A model generated the notes under the pieces. That model was given only the letters and a program-made list of their open reading frames with translations. It was not told the DNA's origin and did not search any database. A stretch of DNA of 64,000 bases from an uncultured Bacteroidota bacterium (GTDB lineage Bacteria; Bacteroidota; Bacteroidia; B-17B0; Aurantibacillaceae). Within the stretch, counting starts at the first letter, position 1. Each line of letters opens with the position of its first letter. The stretch is taken from the NCBI GenBank assembly GCA_937873155.1, contig CALMVZ010000011.1, positions 486,256 to 550,255 on the forward strand, given 5' to 3'. Below are positions 24,534 through 32,813 of this stretch, in pieces. A program made the position numbers and the translations under genes.

Positions 24534-25556
24534 ATGGCATTATTTGATTTTTTAACCCAGGATATAGCGATTGATTTAGGAACAGCCAATACGATCATTA
24601 TTCATAATGATAAAGTGGTTGTTGATGAACCCAGCATTGTAGCAGTTGACAGAACTAACGGTAAAGTTATTGCTGTTGGCCGCGCCGCACAAATGATGCA
24701 CGGCAAAACGCACGAGAACATCAAAACAATTCGTCCGTTAAAAGACGGAGTGATCGCAGATTTCCAGGCCGCTGAAGAAATGATCAAAGGAATGATCAAG
24801 ATGATCAATCCCGGCAACCGTTTTTTCAAACCATCATTGAAAATGGTTATTTGTATTCCATCAGGTATTACTGAGGTGGAGAAACGCGCGGTACGTGACA
24901 GTGCTGAGCATGCGGGCGCAAAAGAAGTTTACATGATCCATGAACCGATGGCTGCCGCTATCGGGATGGGAATAGATGTTGAAGAGCCAATGGGAAATAT
25001 GATCATCGATATCGGTGGTGGTACTTCTGAGATCGCCGTTATCGCGTTAGGCGGTATCGTTTGTGATAAATCAACGCGTATCGCGGGTGACGACTTCAAC
25101 GCGAATATTGAAGAGTACATGCGTCGGCAGCATAACATTTTAATCGGTGAGCGTAGTGCGGAGCGAGTGAAAATTGAAGTAGGCGCTGCTATGACAGAGA
25201 TCGAAAACCCGCCAGCAGATTTCGCGGTGCAAGGACGAGATCTTATGAGTGGTATTCCGAAAGAAGTTTATATCAGCTACGTAGAGATAGCCCATTGTTT
25301 AGATAAATCCATTTCAAAGATTGAGGAAGCGATCCTGAATGCGTTAGAGATGACGCCTCCGGAGTTAGCAGCCGATATTTACCGCAAAGGCATCTTTATG
25401 GCAGGCGGTGGTTCCTTACTTCGTGGTTTGGATAAGCGTATCTCCATGAAAACAAAATTACCGGTACACGTTTGCGAAGACCCGCTCAGAGCAGTTGCAC
25501 GAGGTACAGGGATTGCACTCAAGAATGTTGATAAATTCCCTTTCCTTATCAAGTAA
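24534..25556 (+). CDS. mreB: Rod shape-determining protein MreB
   Basis: This is the bacterial actin that organises the elongation machinery at the membrane. The 340-residue protein has the actin-fold nucleotide motifs IAIDLGTANT (phosphate 1), IDIGGGTSEIAVI (phosphate 2) and GIFMAGGGSLLRGLD (adenosine motif). The N-terminal FDFLTQD likely includes the membrane-contact segment. It heads the operon mreB-mreC-mreD-mrdA-rodA. MreC starts about 80 nt after its stop; an in-frame upstream extension of mreC overlapping mreB is rejected. Confidence 0.98.
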   Translation: MALFDFLTQDIAIDLGTANTIIIHNDKVVVDEPSIVAVDRTNGKVIAVGRAAQMMHGKTHENIKTIRPLKDGVIADFQAAEEMIKGMIKMINPGNRFFKPSLKMVICIPSGITEVEKRAVRDSAEHAGAKEVYMIHEPMAAAIGMGIDVEEPMGNMIIDIGGGTSEIAVIALGGIVCDKSTRIAGDDFNANIEEYMRRQHNILIGERSAERVKIEVGAAMTEIENPPADFAVQGRDLMSGIPKEVYISYVEIAHCLDKSISKIEEAILNALEMTPPELAADIYRKGIFMAGGGSLLRGLDKRISMKTKLPVHVCEDPLRAVARGTGIALKNVDKFPFLIK

Positions 25557-25638
25557 ACGCAGCTCTTTACATTGTAGTTTTATAGTCAGGCAAACGCGGT
25601 TTTTCACACTGAAAAATGGCGGTTTAATTTTTTACAGC

Positions 25639-26478
25639 GTGAGAACTTTATTAGCATTCATACAACGCCATAATTTTATTTTCATTTTTTTATTTATGGA
25701 GTTCGTTTGCTTTTACCTCATGTATCGCAACGACGGTTATCAAGGGTCTAATATTTTCAATTCTTCAAATAAAATTTCAGCTAACGTTTACCAAACAGCG
25801 GCAAATGTCCGTGAATATTTGTTATTAAAGGATGAGAACAAAAGATTAGTTGAAGAAAATGCAAAGCTTTACAACATGCTTCGATCAGGGTATATGGCCG
25901 TTCCTTTAGGACAGTATACAAAGAAAGACACCTTGTATAAACAGCAATATACTTATGTTAGTGCAAAGGCCGTGAACTCCTCAATTAACCGCAGAAATAA
26001 TTATGTTACTATCAATATTGGTTCAGAGCAAGGCATTACGCGTCACATGGCTGTTGTGAATAGTGATGGCGTTGTAGGAAGAGTAACAGATGTGTCCGCA
26101 AATTTCTCTACGGTAATGAGTTTGTTGCATAAAGACAACATCGTGAATTGCCAATTAAAGAATGATGGAACTTACGGCCCGCTTATCTGGGACGGGAAAG
26201 ATTACCAGTATTGCCAGTTAAAAGATATTCCGGTTCACACTAAGATAAAAAAAGGAGATGTGGTTGAAACCAGCGAGCAATCCGGAATTTTCCCTGAAGG
26301 GATAAAGGTCGGAACAGTTGAAAGTTACGAGCAACGTTCAGGCGAACCTTTTTTAACAGTGAAAGTAAAACTGGTAACAGATTTCAAAAAACTAAATTAC
26401 CTGTTTGTTATCAAAAATAAATTTAAAGCAGAGCGTGATTCTTTAGAAGCTGCAACGCAAATTCAAAATGACAAGTAG
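25639..26478 (+). CDS. mreC: Rod shape-determining protein MreC
   Basis: This bitopic membrane protein links MreB to the periplasmic elongasome. The 279-residue form begins at the GTG at 25639 and has a single N-terminal membrane helix (FIFIFLFMEFVCFYLM), a coiled coil (about 50-85, LKDENKRLVEENAKLYNML), and the beta-rich MreC core with ITRHMAVVNSDGVVGRV. The frame is open further upstream into mreB, but Bacteroidota MreC proteins usually begin with a short basic segment right before the membrane helix, as here (VRTLLAFIQRH). It overlaps mreD by 11 nt. Confidence 0.93.
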   Translation: MRTLLAFIQRHNFIFIFLFMEFVCFYLMYRNDGYQGSNIFNSSNKISANVYQTAANVREYLLLKDENKRLVEENAKLYNMLRSGYMAVPLGQYTKKDTLYKQQYTYVSAKAVNSSINRRNNYVTINIGSEQGITRHMAVVNSDGVVGRVTDVSANFSTVMSLLHKDNIVNCQLKNDGTYGPLIWDGKDYQYCQLKDIPVHTKIKKGDVVETSEQSGIFPEGIKVGTVESYEQRSGEPFLTVKVKLVTDFKKLNYLFVIKNKFKAERDSLEAATQIQNDK

Positions 26479-26986
26479 TGTAATAAATAATATTGTCCGC
26501 TTTATAGTGCTTGTATTGATGCAGGTGTTGATCGTGCAGAATATACATTTAGGCAGTTATATTATTTTGTTGCCGTATGTGTTGATCATTTTATTATTTC
26601 CGTTCGACATACCAAAGCTTATGCTGCTTGGCTTTTCGTTTTTAGTAGGATTGACGGTTGATGTATTTTATGATACGGCCGGTATGCACGCTGCAGCTTG
26701 TACCCTGATGGGATTCACACGGTATTATCTTTTAACATTCATTGCACCGCGTGACGGATATGAAGCAGGATTAGAACCAAACATTGATGATATGGGCGGG
26801 GCCTGGTTCACAACTTACGCCGGCGTTCTGATCTTCGTTCATCATCTTTTCTTTTTCTATCTCGAAATATTCAGATGGAATGAATTTTTTTCAACGTTTG
26901 GACGTGTTATACTTAGTTCTGTAGGGACATTTGCATTTGTGTACGTGATCCAATTCTTGTTTTATAAAACTACACGCAGAAGATAA
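26468..26986 (+). CDS. mreD: Rod shape-determining protein MreD
   Basis: This 172-residue, strongly hydrophobic protein has about five to six membrane helices and is an elongasome component of the inner membrane. Residues LTVDVFYDTAGMHAAAC show the D-x-x-G-MHA pattern found in Bacteroidota MreD. The start overlaps the end of mreC by 11 nt and its stop overlaps the mrdA ATG by one base. This indicates translational coupling. Confidence 0.93.
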   Translation: MTSSVINNIVRFIVLVLMQVLIVQNIHLGSYIILLPYVLIILLFPFDIPKLMLLGFSFLVGLTVDVFYDTAGMHAAACTLMGFTRYYLLTFIAPRDGYEAGLEPNIDDMGGAWFTTYAGVLIFVHHLFFFYLEIFRWNEFFSTFGRVILSSVGTFAFVYVIQFLFYKTTRRR

Positions 26987-28845
26987 TGAACAACAATGCT
27001 CATTTAGGCGACAGGAAATTTATCATCGGGGGGTTCTTCGTGCTAGTTGCTATTATTTACATCTTTCGTTTATTTTATATCCAGGTAATAGATGAAAGTT
27101 ATAAAATAAAAGCGCAACAAAATGCAATTGAGGTACGTGTAGATTATCCGCAGCGTGGTGTTGTTTACGACCGAAACGGAAAATATTTAGTGAAGAACGA
27201 ACCTTCTTACGATCTGATGGTAACTCCAAGGCTTGTTAAAGGATGCGATACGTTAGCCTTATGTCAGACACTAGAAATAACAAAAGCAGAATTCCTTAAA
27301 CGTATAAAGAAAGCATGCCAGGCACCAAATTCGCCACGTAAGGAAAGTATCTTCGAAAAACAAATGACCTCGCAACGTTATGCGACATTACAAGAGAAGA
27401 TGTATCTCTTCAAAGGATTTTATGTTCAGGTACGTAGCGTAAGAAAATATCCGAAGCCAATTGCAGCACATTTATTAGGGTACGTTGGTGAGGTGAATAA
27501 AGAAATTACGGAGAAAAATCCATACTACCTGGATGGAGATTATATTGGCATCACCGGAATGGAACGCGGTTATGAAGAAGCGTTACGGGGAATAAAAGGG
27601 AAAAGGAAAATTCTTAAAGATGTTCACAACAAAGAAGTGGGCAGTTTCATGGAAGGAAAATGGGATACTGCCGCAGTAGCCGGTAAATCATTGTACTCTA
27701 CACTGGATATGGATCTACAGGAATATGGTGAACGTTTGATGAAAGGCAAGAAAGGGGCGATCGTTGCGATAGAGCCATCTACCGGTGAAATTCTGGCTAT
27801 CATTTCGGCTCCGAGTTACGATCCGAATTTGTTCGTGGGAGTAAAAGAAAGATCAAAAAATTATCCGGTGTTGAGAAATGATTCTACTTTGCCGTTATTC
27901 AATCGGGCCTTACAAGCCATGTATCCTCCTGGATCAACTTTCAAATTGATAGATGCGCTGATCGGACAAGATGAAGGCGTGATTAACCGTAACTCCGGGC
28001 GCTATTGTCCGGGGGGCTATCCTCCAATGGGAGGCAAACCTAAGTGTCATGGCCGGCATAGCGTGGATCTGGTCAGTGCCATAGCCGTTTCCTGTAACAC
28101 TTATTTTAGTTATTTATTTTTTGATATCACAAGTCAAAAGAAATTTAATAAGTACGCCGATGGTTTTAGTAACTGGCGAAAAAAGGTTATGTCATTTGGC
28201 CCCGGCACACATTTAGGAACAGATCTTCCGTATGATGCTCCCGGAAATGTCCCTTCTGTTAACCATTATGATAAAGTATTCGGAAAAGGCAGGTGGTATG
28301 GTAATACGATAGTTTCACTGGGAATTGGACAGGCTGAATTAACGCTTGTTCCTTTGCAAATGGCAAATGTTGTAGCCACTATTGCCAACAAAGGCTATTA
28401 TTACGTACCGCATTGTGTGAAAGGAATTGGCGCTGAAAAAGTGATAGATAAAAAGTATACCGAAAAACATTACGTAGCTGTTCAGAAAGAAGAATATTAC
28501 ATTAATGTGATCGACGGTATGCAAAAATGTTTTGAGCCGGGCGGTACTGCATATGCTTCACGTATCCCGGGATTTACAGCTTGCGGGAAAACAGGAACTG
28601 CAGAAAATCCACACGGAAAATCACACGCTGTGTTCATGGCCTTTGCACCGCGTGATAATCCGAAGATCGTGATCGCGGGCCTGATTGAGAATGCGGGATT
28701 CGGAGGAACATGGACCGCGCCTATTGTAAGTCTGATGATCGAAAAATATCTGACAGGAAAAATTACCCGACCTGAATTGGAAAAGAGAATGGAAGCTGTT
28801 GACTTGATACGAGGTAAAAACTTATTGACAACCGAAGTACACTAA
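26986..28845 (+). CDS. mrdA: Penicillin-binding protein 2 (elongation transpeptidase)
   Basis: PBP2 cross-links peptidoglycan during side-wall growth. The 619-residue protein has one N-terminal membrane helix (about 12-32), a pedestal domain, and the transpeptidase domain. The active-site motifs are STFK (in YPPGSTFKLID), SCN (in AVSCNTYFS) and KTG (in CGKTGTAENP). It overlaps mreD and rodA by one base each, so stoichiometric translation with RodA is likely; RodA is its glycosyltransferase partner. Confidence 0.97.
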   Translation: MNNNAHLGDRKFIIGGFFVLVAIIYIFRLFYIQVIDESYKIKAQQNAIEVRVDYPQRGVVYDRNGKYLVKNEPSYDLMVTPRLVKGCDTLALCQTLEITKAEFLKRIKKACQAPNSPRKESIFEKQMTSQRYATLQEKMYLFKGFYVQVRSVRKYPKPIAAHLLGYVGEVNKEITEKNPYYLDGDYIGITGMERGYEEALRGIKGKRKILKDVHNKEVGSFMEGKWDTAAVAGKSLYSTLDMDLQEYGERLMKGKKGAIVAIEPSTGEILAIISAPSYDPNLFVGVKERSKNYPVLRNDSTLPLFNRALQAMYPPGSTFKLIDALIGQDEGVINRNSGRYCPGGYPPMGGKPKCHGRHSVDLVSAIAVSCNTYFSYLFFDITSQKKFNKYADGFSNWRKKVMSFGPGTHLGTDLPYDAPGNVPSVNHYDKVFGKGRWYGNTIVSLGIGQAELTLVPLQMANVVATIANKGYYYVPHCVKGIGAEKVIDKKYTEKHYVAVQKEEYYINVIDGMQKCFEPGGTAYASRIPGFTACGKTGTAENPHGKSHAVFMAFAPRDNPKIVIAGLIENAGFGGTWTAPIVSLMIEKYLTGKITRPELEKRMEAVDLIRGKNLLTTEVH

Positions 28846-30158
28846 TGGCATTAAGGCAAAATGAAAATAGTTTATTCTACGGTGTCGACAAGATAACGGT
28901 CCTCACGTACGCTCTTTTGGTATTTATGGGCTGGCTTAATATTTACGCGGCGGTTTATAACGAAGAACACCAGAATATTTTTGATACTTCGCAAAAGTAC
29001 GGTAAACAATTGATATGGATCGGAACGGCTGCTTTGATCGCGTTCTCCATTTTATTGATTGATGCGGGTTTTTATACAGTATTCGCATACTGGTTCTATG
29101 GTATAGTTTTGTTGCTTTGTTTATTGGTTCCTTATTTAGGACGGGAAATAAAAGGAAGTAAGTCATGGTTTGGAGTTGGGGGATTTGGAATTCAACCCGC
29201 GGAGTTCATGAAATTCGCAACAGGACTAGCGCTCGCCAAATTTTTAAGTAATGAAAATCTTGTGATCGTAAGTCGGTACCGCTTGCGTTTTAAGGATCTT
29301 ATCAAAAATTATAAGAACACCCTGATAGCAGTTTCATTTCTTGTGGCACCGTTGCTCGTGATAAAAGTGCTACAGGATGAGACAGGTCTTGCTATTGTTT
29401 TCGTTTCCTTTATCATTGTTTTGTACCGCGAAGGATTATCTATCAACTTTTTATTGTTCGGGATTCTCGCAGTTGTATTGTTTGTGTTGTCGTTGGTGGT
29501 AACAAAAATTTCAACCTTGATAATTGTACTTGCAAGTATCACGTTAGTTTCTTTTTTATTCATCAAAAGATCAATGCGTAACCTGATCATTGCAGGATCG
29601 GTGTTTGTTCTGGCAAGCGGGATGGTACTTGCTACAAAAAAGGTGTATGAAAAACTGGAACCGCATCAAAAAGTACGTATCAACGTTCTCTTAGGAATAG
29701 GAGAGGTAAATCTTAAAGATGAAGGCTACAATGTGCATCAGGCCAAGATCGCAATAGGTTCAGGCGGCTGGGCAGGAAAGGGTTATTTAAAAGGCACGCA
29801 AACCAAATATAATTTTGTTCCTGAGCAGGATACGGATTTTATTTTCTGCACAGTGGGAGAGGAGTGGGGATTTTTAGGAAGCGCTGTAGTTATTTTACTG
29901 GAATTATTTTTGATCCTCCGGGTAATTTTCCTTGCGGAACGGCAACGTTCTTCTTTCAGCCGCATCTATGGTTATGGGGTCGCTTCAGCATTATTTTTTC
30001 ACGTCGCTGTAAATATCGGGATGAACATTGGATTGATGCCGGTGATCGGGATTCCGTTACCATTCTTTAGCTATGGCGGAACTTCTTTATGGAGTTTTAC
30101 AATTCTCCTTTTTATTTTTATAAAGCTGGACGCGAACCGTTTACTTATTTTAAGATAA
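28845..30158 (+). CDS. rodA: RodA peptidoglycan glycosyltransferase (SEDS family)
   Basis: RodA polymerises lipid II with PBP2. The 437-residue protein has about ten membrane helices and the SEDS signatures GIQPAEFMKFATGLALAKF, the QDETGLAIVF loop, PEQDTDFIFCTVGEEWGF, and GIPLPFFSYGGTSL near the end. It is longer than the E. coli protein because of an extra helical stretch (about 185-250). It is the last gene of the mre operon. Only 3 nt separate its stop from the convergent hypothetical gene, and no clear terminator hairpin is visible. Confidence 0.96.
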   Translation: MALRQNENSLFYGVDKITVLTYALLVFMGWLNIYAAVYNEEHQNIFDTSQKYGKQLIWIGTAALIAFSILLIDAGFYTVFAYWFYGIVLLLCLLVPYLGREIKGSKSWFGVGGFGIQPAEFMKFATGLALAKFLSNENLVIVSRYRLRFKDLIKNYKNTLIAVSFLVAPLLVIKVLQDETGLAIVFVSFIIVLYREGLSINFLLFGILAVVLFVLSLVVTKISTLIIVLASITLVSFLFIKRSMRNLIIAGSVFVLASGMVLATKKVYEKLEPHQKVRINVLLGIGEVNLKDEGYNVHQAKIAIGSGGWAGKGYLKGTQTKYNFVPEQDTDFIFCTVGEEWGFLGSAVVILLELFLILRVIFLAERQRSSFSRIYGYGVASALFFHVAVNIGMNIGLMPVIGIPLPFFSYGGTSLWSFTILLFIFIKLDANRLLILR

Positions 30159-30161
30159 AGA

Positions 30162-30746
30162 TCAGTTCTTGATCCAGTGTTCCATTTCGGGCTTAAACAT
30201 ATTGATGTGCCCTTTATAAATAGCAATGGTAATTTTTTTTCTGAGCTGATGTGCTTTTTTATGCACGTTAAATTCTTTAGGATAGAAACCTAATTGAAGG
30301 TTAGCGTTTATACGATCGTAATAATCCTGCTGATTATTCTTATAAAGCATGCCTTCCTTTGATATTTCAAATAATGTAAGTTCTATGCTGTGAGGGTGAG
30401 ATACGCCGTTAAAATTTATCATGCCGTTAACAAGTGTCACATTCGAATTATGGTGGGTTAATTCTAAAAGATCGTTTGTGTTTAGGATCCCCCTGAAGAT
30501 GAGTTTAGTGTCATCAAGGTCATCCAGCCAGGCATCTAAAGTATCCACACCAACTTTAAATTTAGAAAAATCAACGGTGATCATTAATTCATGATTTTCA
30601 GGATCGTAAAAAATGAAAGAACTGCTGTTCAGTGAAAAACAGTTTTGAGAATGATAGCAGGTTTGTATATATGTATTTGATGATTGCACATTTTGCGATC
30701 TGCCCAAATAAGAGATCAGTACGAAAACGATAAATAATTTTTTCAT
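30162..30746 (-). CDS. Secreted hypothetical protein, possibly YceI-like
   Basis: The 194-residue protein has a Sec signal peptide (MKKLFIVFVLISYLGRSQ). The ATG at 30746 is chosen over 30770 because it gives a normal signal peptide. The mature part is beta-rich, with FIFYDPENHELMITVDFSKF and NGMINFNGVSHPHSIEL. This weakly recalls YceI-type lipocalin-like proteins, but I cannot confirm that. It begins 28 nt after comB on the same strand. It converges on rodA. Function unknown. Confidence 0.65.
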   Translation of the reverse strand: MKKLFIVFVLISYLGRSQNVQSSNTYIQTCYHSQNCFSLNSSSFIFYDPENHELMITVDFSKFKVGVDTLDAWLDDLDDTKLIFRGILNTNDLLELTHHNSNVTLVNGMINFNGVSHPHSIELTLFEISKEGMLYKNNQQDYYDRINANLQLGFYPKEFNVHKKAHQLRKKITIAIYKGHINMFKPEMEHWIKN

Positions 30747-30773
30747 GGCAAATAGTTTTTTGTGTAACAAAGA

Positions 30774-31505
30774 TCAGGTACTCAGCTTCACCAGGTATTT
30801 TCCTTCTAAAACAGGAATTACAGGCGCAAGATTTGGAGTTAAGCAATATTTAATATCTTTCTTTAATCCTAATCTTGCCAAACGTTCTTTATGCGAAGCG
30901 TTCACTAAAAACTTTATGGGTTCGTGTTGTGCTTGTTCGTACAAATATTTTAAAGCCAGACAACCATCCCCTAATTTGTAATTCTGTGATTGGGAAAATA
31001 TTTTTTCAGTTACTGCACCGGCGTATAATGCATCTTCTAAATTGAATTTATTTTTCCAGCCTGAGCATAATAATAAAATACCGCGGTTCTGTTTCATTAA
31101 CCATTCGCACAATACGTCAATATTTAAAAATGAACCGACAACAACCTTGTAGGCATTACGTGCTGCGTCGATAGCTTGTGTTCCGTTGGTAGTAGTAAGG
31201 GCGATCGTTTTTCCTTTCACATGATCGCCCATATAATCATAAGGTGAATTGCCGAAATCAAAACCATCTAGTTTAATAGCGTTGCGTTCGGCACCGGCTA
31301 AAAAACCCTTGTTCTTATATTCCTGAGCTTCTTCAACAGATGCAACAGGAATAATTTTATCAGCACCGTTATGAAAAGCTACACATATCGCTGAGGTAGC
31401 ACGGAATACATCTATGACCACAACGATACTTTCCGTATCAGCGTAAACAGGATAAAGGTGCGGGGAAAAACACGCGTCGATCTTATGTTTGGTTTCATCA
31501 CTCAC
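30774..31505 (-). CDS. comB: 2-phosphosulfolactate phosphatase family protein (ComB)
   Basis: ComB removes phosphate from 2-phosphosulfolactate, a step known from coenzyme M synthesis in methanogens and from bacterial sulfolactate metabolism. The 243-residue protein has the family motifs VVIDVFRATSA, TTTNGTQAI and CSGWKNKFNLEDALYAG. Bacteroidota do not make coenzyme M as far as known, so the physiological substrate may differ or may feed a sulfonate or sulfonolipid pathway; no ComA or ComC homologue is in view. It lies 5 nt downstream of gcvT. Confidence 0.9.
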   Translation of the reverse strand: MSDETKHKIDACFSPHLYPVYADTESIVVVIDVFRATSAICVAFHNGADKIIPVASVEEAQEYKNKGFLAGAERNAIKLDGFDFGNSPYDYMGDHVKGKTIALTTTNGTQAIDAARNAYKVVVGSFLNIDVLCEWLMKQNRGILLLCSGWKNKFNLEDALYAGAVTEKIFSQSQNYKLGDGCLALKYLYEQAQHEPIKFLVNASHKERLARLGLKKDIKYCLTPNLAPVIPVLEGKYLVKLST

Positions 31506-31510
31506 AGAAC

Positions 31511-32593
31511 TTACTTTTTTAAGAACGGAATTTTGGTCACTTTAGCTTTGATCGGTTTGTCACGGATCACCACAAATATTTCTGAATCCGGGGTAGCTAA
31601 TTCAGTTTTTACATAACCCATCCCGATAGCTTTATTCAAACTTGGCGATTGTGTGCCCGAAGTAACTTTACCAATGATATTTCCTTTCGCATCAGCAATT
31701 TGATAATCGTGACGCGGAATACCACGGTCGATCATTTCAAAACCAACTAATTTTTTACTTACACCTTGTGTTTTGTGCTTTTCTATTTCAGTACGGTTGG
31801 TAAAATCTTTCGTGAATTTAGTGATCCATCCTAATCCTGCTTCAATCGGAGAAGTCGTATCATCAATATCATTTCCGTACAAGCAGAACCCCATTTCTAA
31901 ACGCAACGTGTCACGTGCGCCTAAACCGATTGGTTTAATATCAAATTCTTTTCCGGCTTCAAAAACAGCATCCCATAATTTTTCGGCATTCTCGTTCCCG
32001 ACATACAGTTCAAATCCTCCGGCACCCGTGTATCCCGTATTCGAAATCACTATATTTTCAATACCTGCCATTGTACCAACTGTAAATGTGTAGTATTCCA
32101 TTTTCGACAGATCAACTTTTGTCAGCTTTTGTAAAGTCGCTAAAGCTTTTGGCCCTTGTACTGCTAACAAACTTGTTTTATCAGAAGTGTCGATCATCTC
32201 CACATTTCCTGTATTGTGTTTTTTGATCCAGTTCCAGTCTTTTTCTATGTTAGAAGCATTCACCACTAAATAATATTCATCCTGACTAACGCGATAAACC
32301 AAAAGATCATCTACAATTCCGCCTTTTTCGTTTGGCAGACAAGAATACTGAACTTTCCAATCTGTAAGTTTTGATGCGTCATTTGAAGTAACTCTTTGGA
32401 TCAGATCCAATGCACCAGGGCCTTTGATTTTAAATTCACCCATGTGGCTCACATCAAAAACACCAACGCCATTGCGGACTGCTAAATGTTCATCATTTAA
32501 ACCTGAATAAGAAACAGGCATATTGTACCCGGCAAACGGAATTATTTTAGCACCCAGGGCCACATGTTTGTTGTATAAGGCAGTATTCTTCAT
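31511..32593 (-). CDS. gcvT: Glycine cleavage system T protein (aminomethyltransferase)
   Basis: GcvT transfers the methylene group of aminomethylated GcvH to tetrahydrofolate and releases ammonia. The 360-residue protein has the N-terminal NMPVSYSG and [16 protein letters not shown], the folate-site region [31 protein letters not shown], and [20 protein letters not shown]. The length is usual. The other gcv genes are not in the window, which is common in Bacteroidota. The -7 box TACTTTTG lies 18-25 nt upstream. Confidence 0.96.
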   Translation of the reverse strand: MKNTALYNKHVALGAKIIPFAGYNMPVSYSGLNDEHLAVRNGVGVFDVSHMGEFKIKGPGALDLIQRVTSNDASKLTDWKVQYSCLPNEKGGIVDDLLVYRVSQDEYYLVVNASNIEKDWNWIKKHNTGNVEMIDTSDKTSLLAVQGPKALATLQKLTKVDLSKMEYYTFTVGTMAGIENIVISNTGYTGAGGFELYVGNENAEKLWDAVFEAGKEFDIKPIGLGARDTLRLEMGFCLYGNDIDDTTSPIEAGLGWITKFTKDFTNRTEIEKHKTQGVSKKLVGFEMIDRGIPRHDYQIADAKGNIIGKVTSGTQSPSLNKAIGMGYVKTELATPDSEIFVVIRDKPIKAKVTKIPFLKK

Positions 32594-32610
32594 AGAAATT
32601 TGATTTGAAA

Positions 32611-32618
32611 CAAAAGTA
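32611..32618 (-). promoter_or_regulatory. Putative -7 box of the gcvT promoter
   Basis: The minus strand reads TACTTTTG, an exact TAnnTTTG match, 17 nt before the gcvT ATG. No TTG-like -33 box is seen at the normal distance. The rest of the 220-nt divergent region towards the outer-membrane gene is AT-rich with no further feature recognised. Confidence 0.45.
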
Positions 32619-32813
32619 CATTTTATTATTAAAAATGTTCAGGATTAGGTGGATTTTGAAAATCTCGTATCTTGCTAATAAACAGACGAATAGCCTCTTT
32701 CCTGTTAAAAATGACTAATTAACAATCCGGCTTCAAATTATCTTCAAAGTCATTATTTACTTTAGCATTTGTTACTTTTTAAAAAACCTGAATTATACAA
32801 CCAAAACCGGTTA

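Noticed and set aside
25495..25638. Longer mreC frame overlapping the end of mreB
   Set aside because: The extra residues overlap the conserved end of MreB and do not match the normal MreC start; the GTG at 25639 does.
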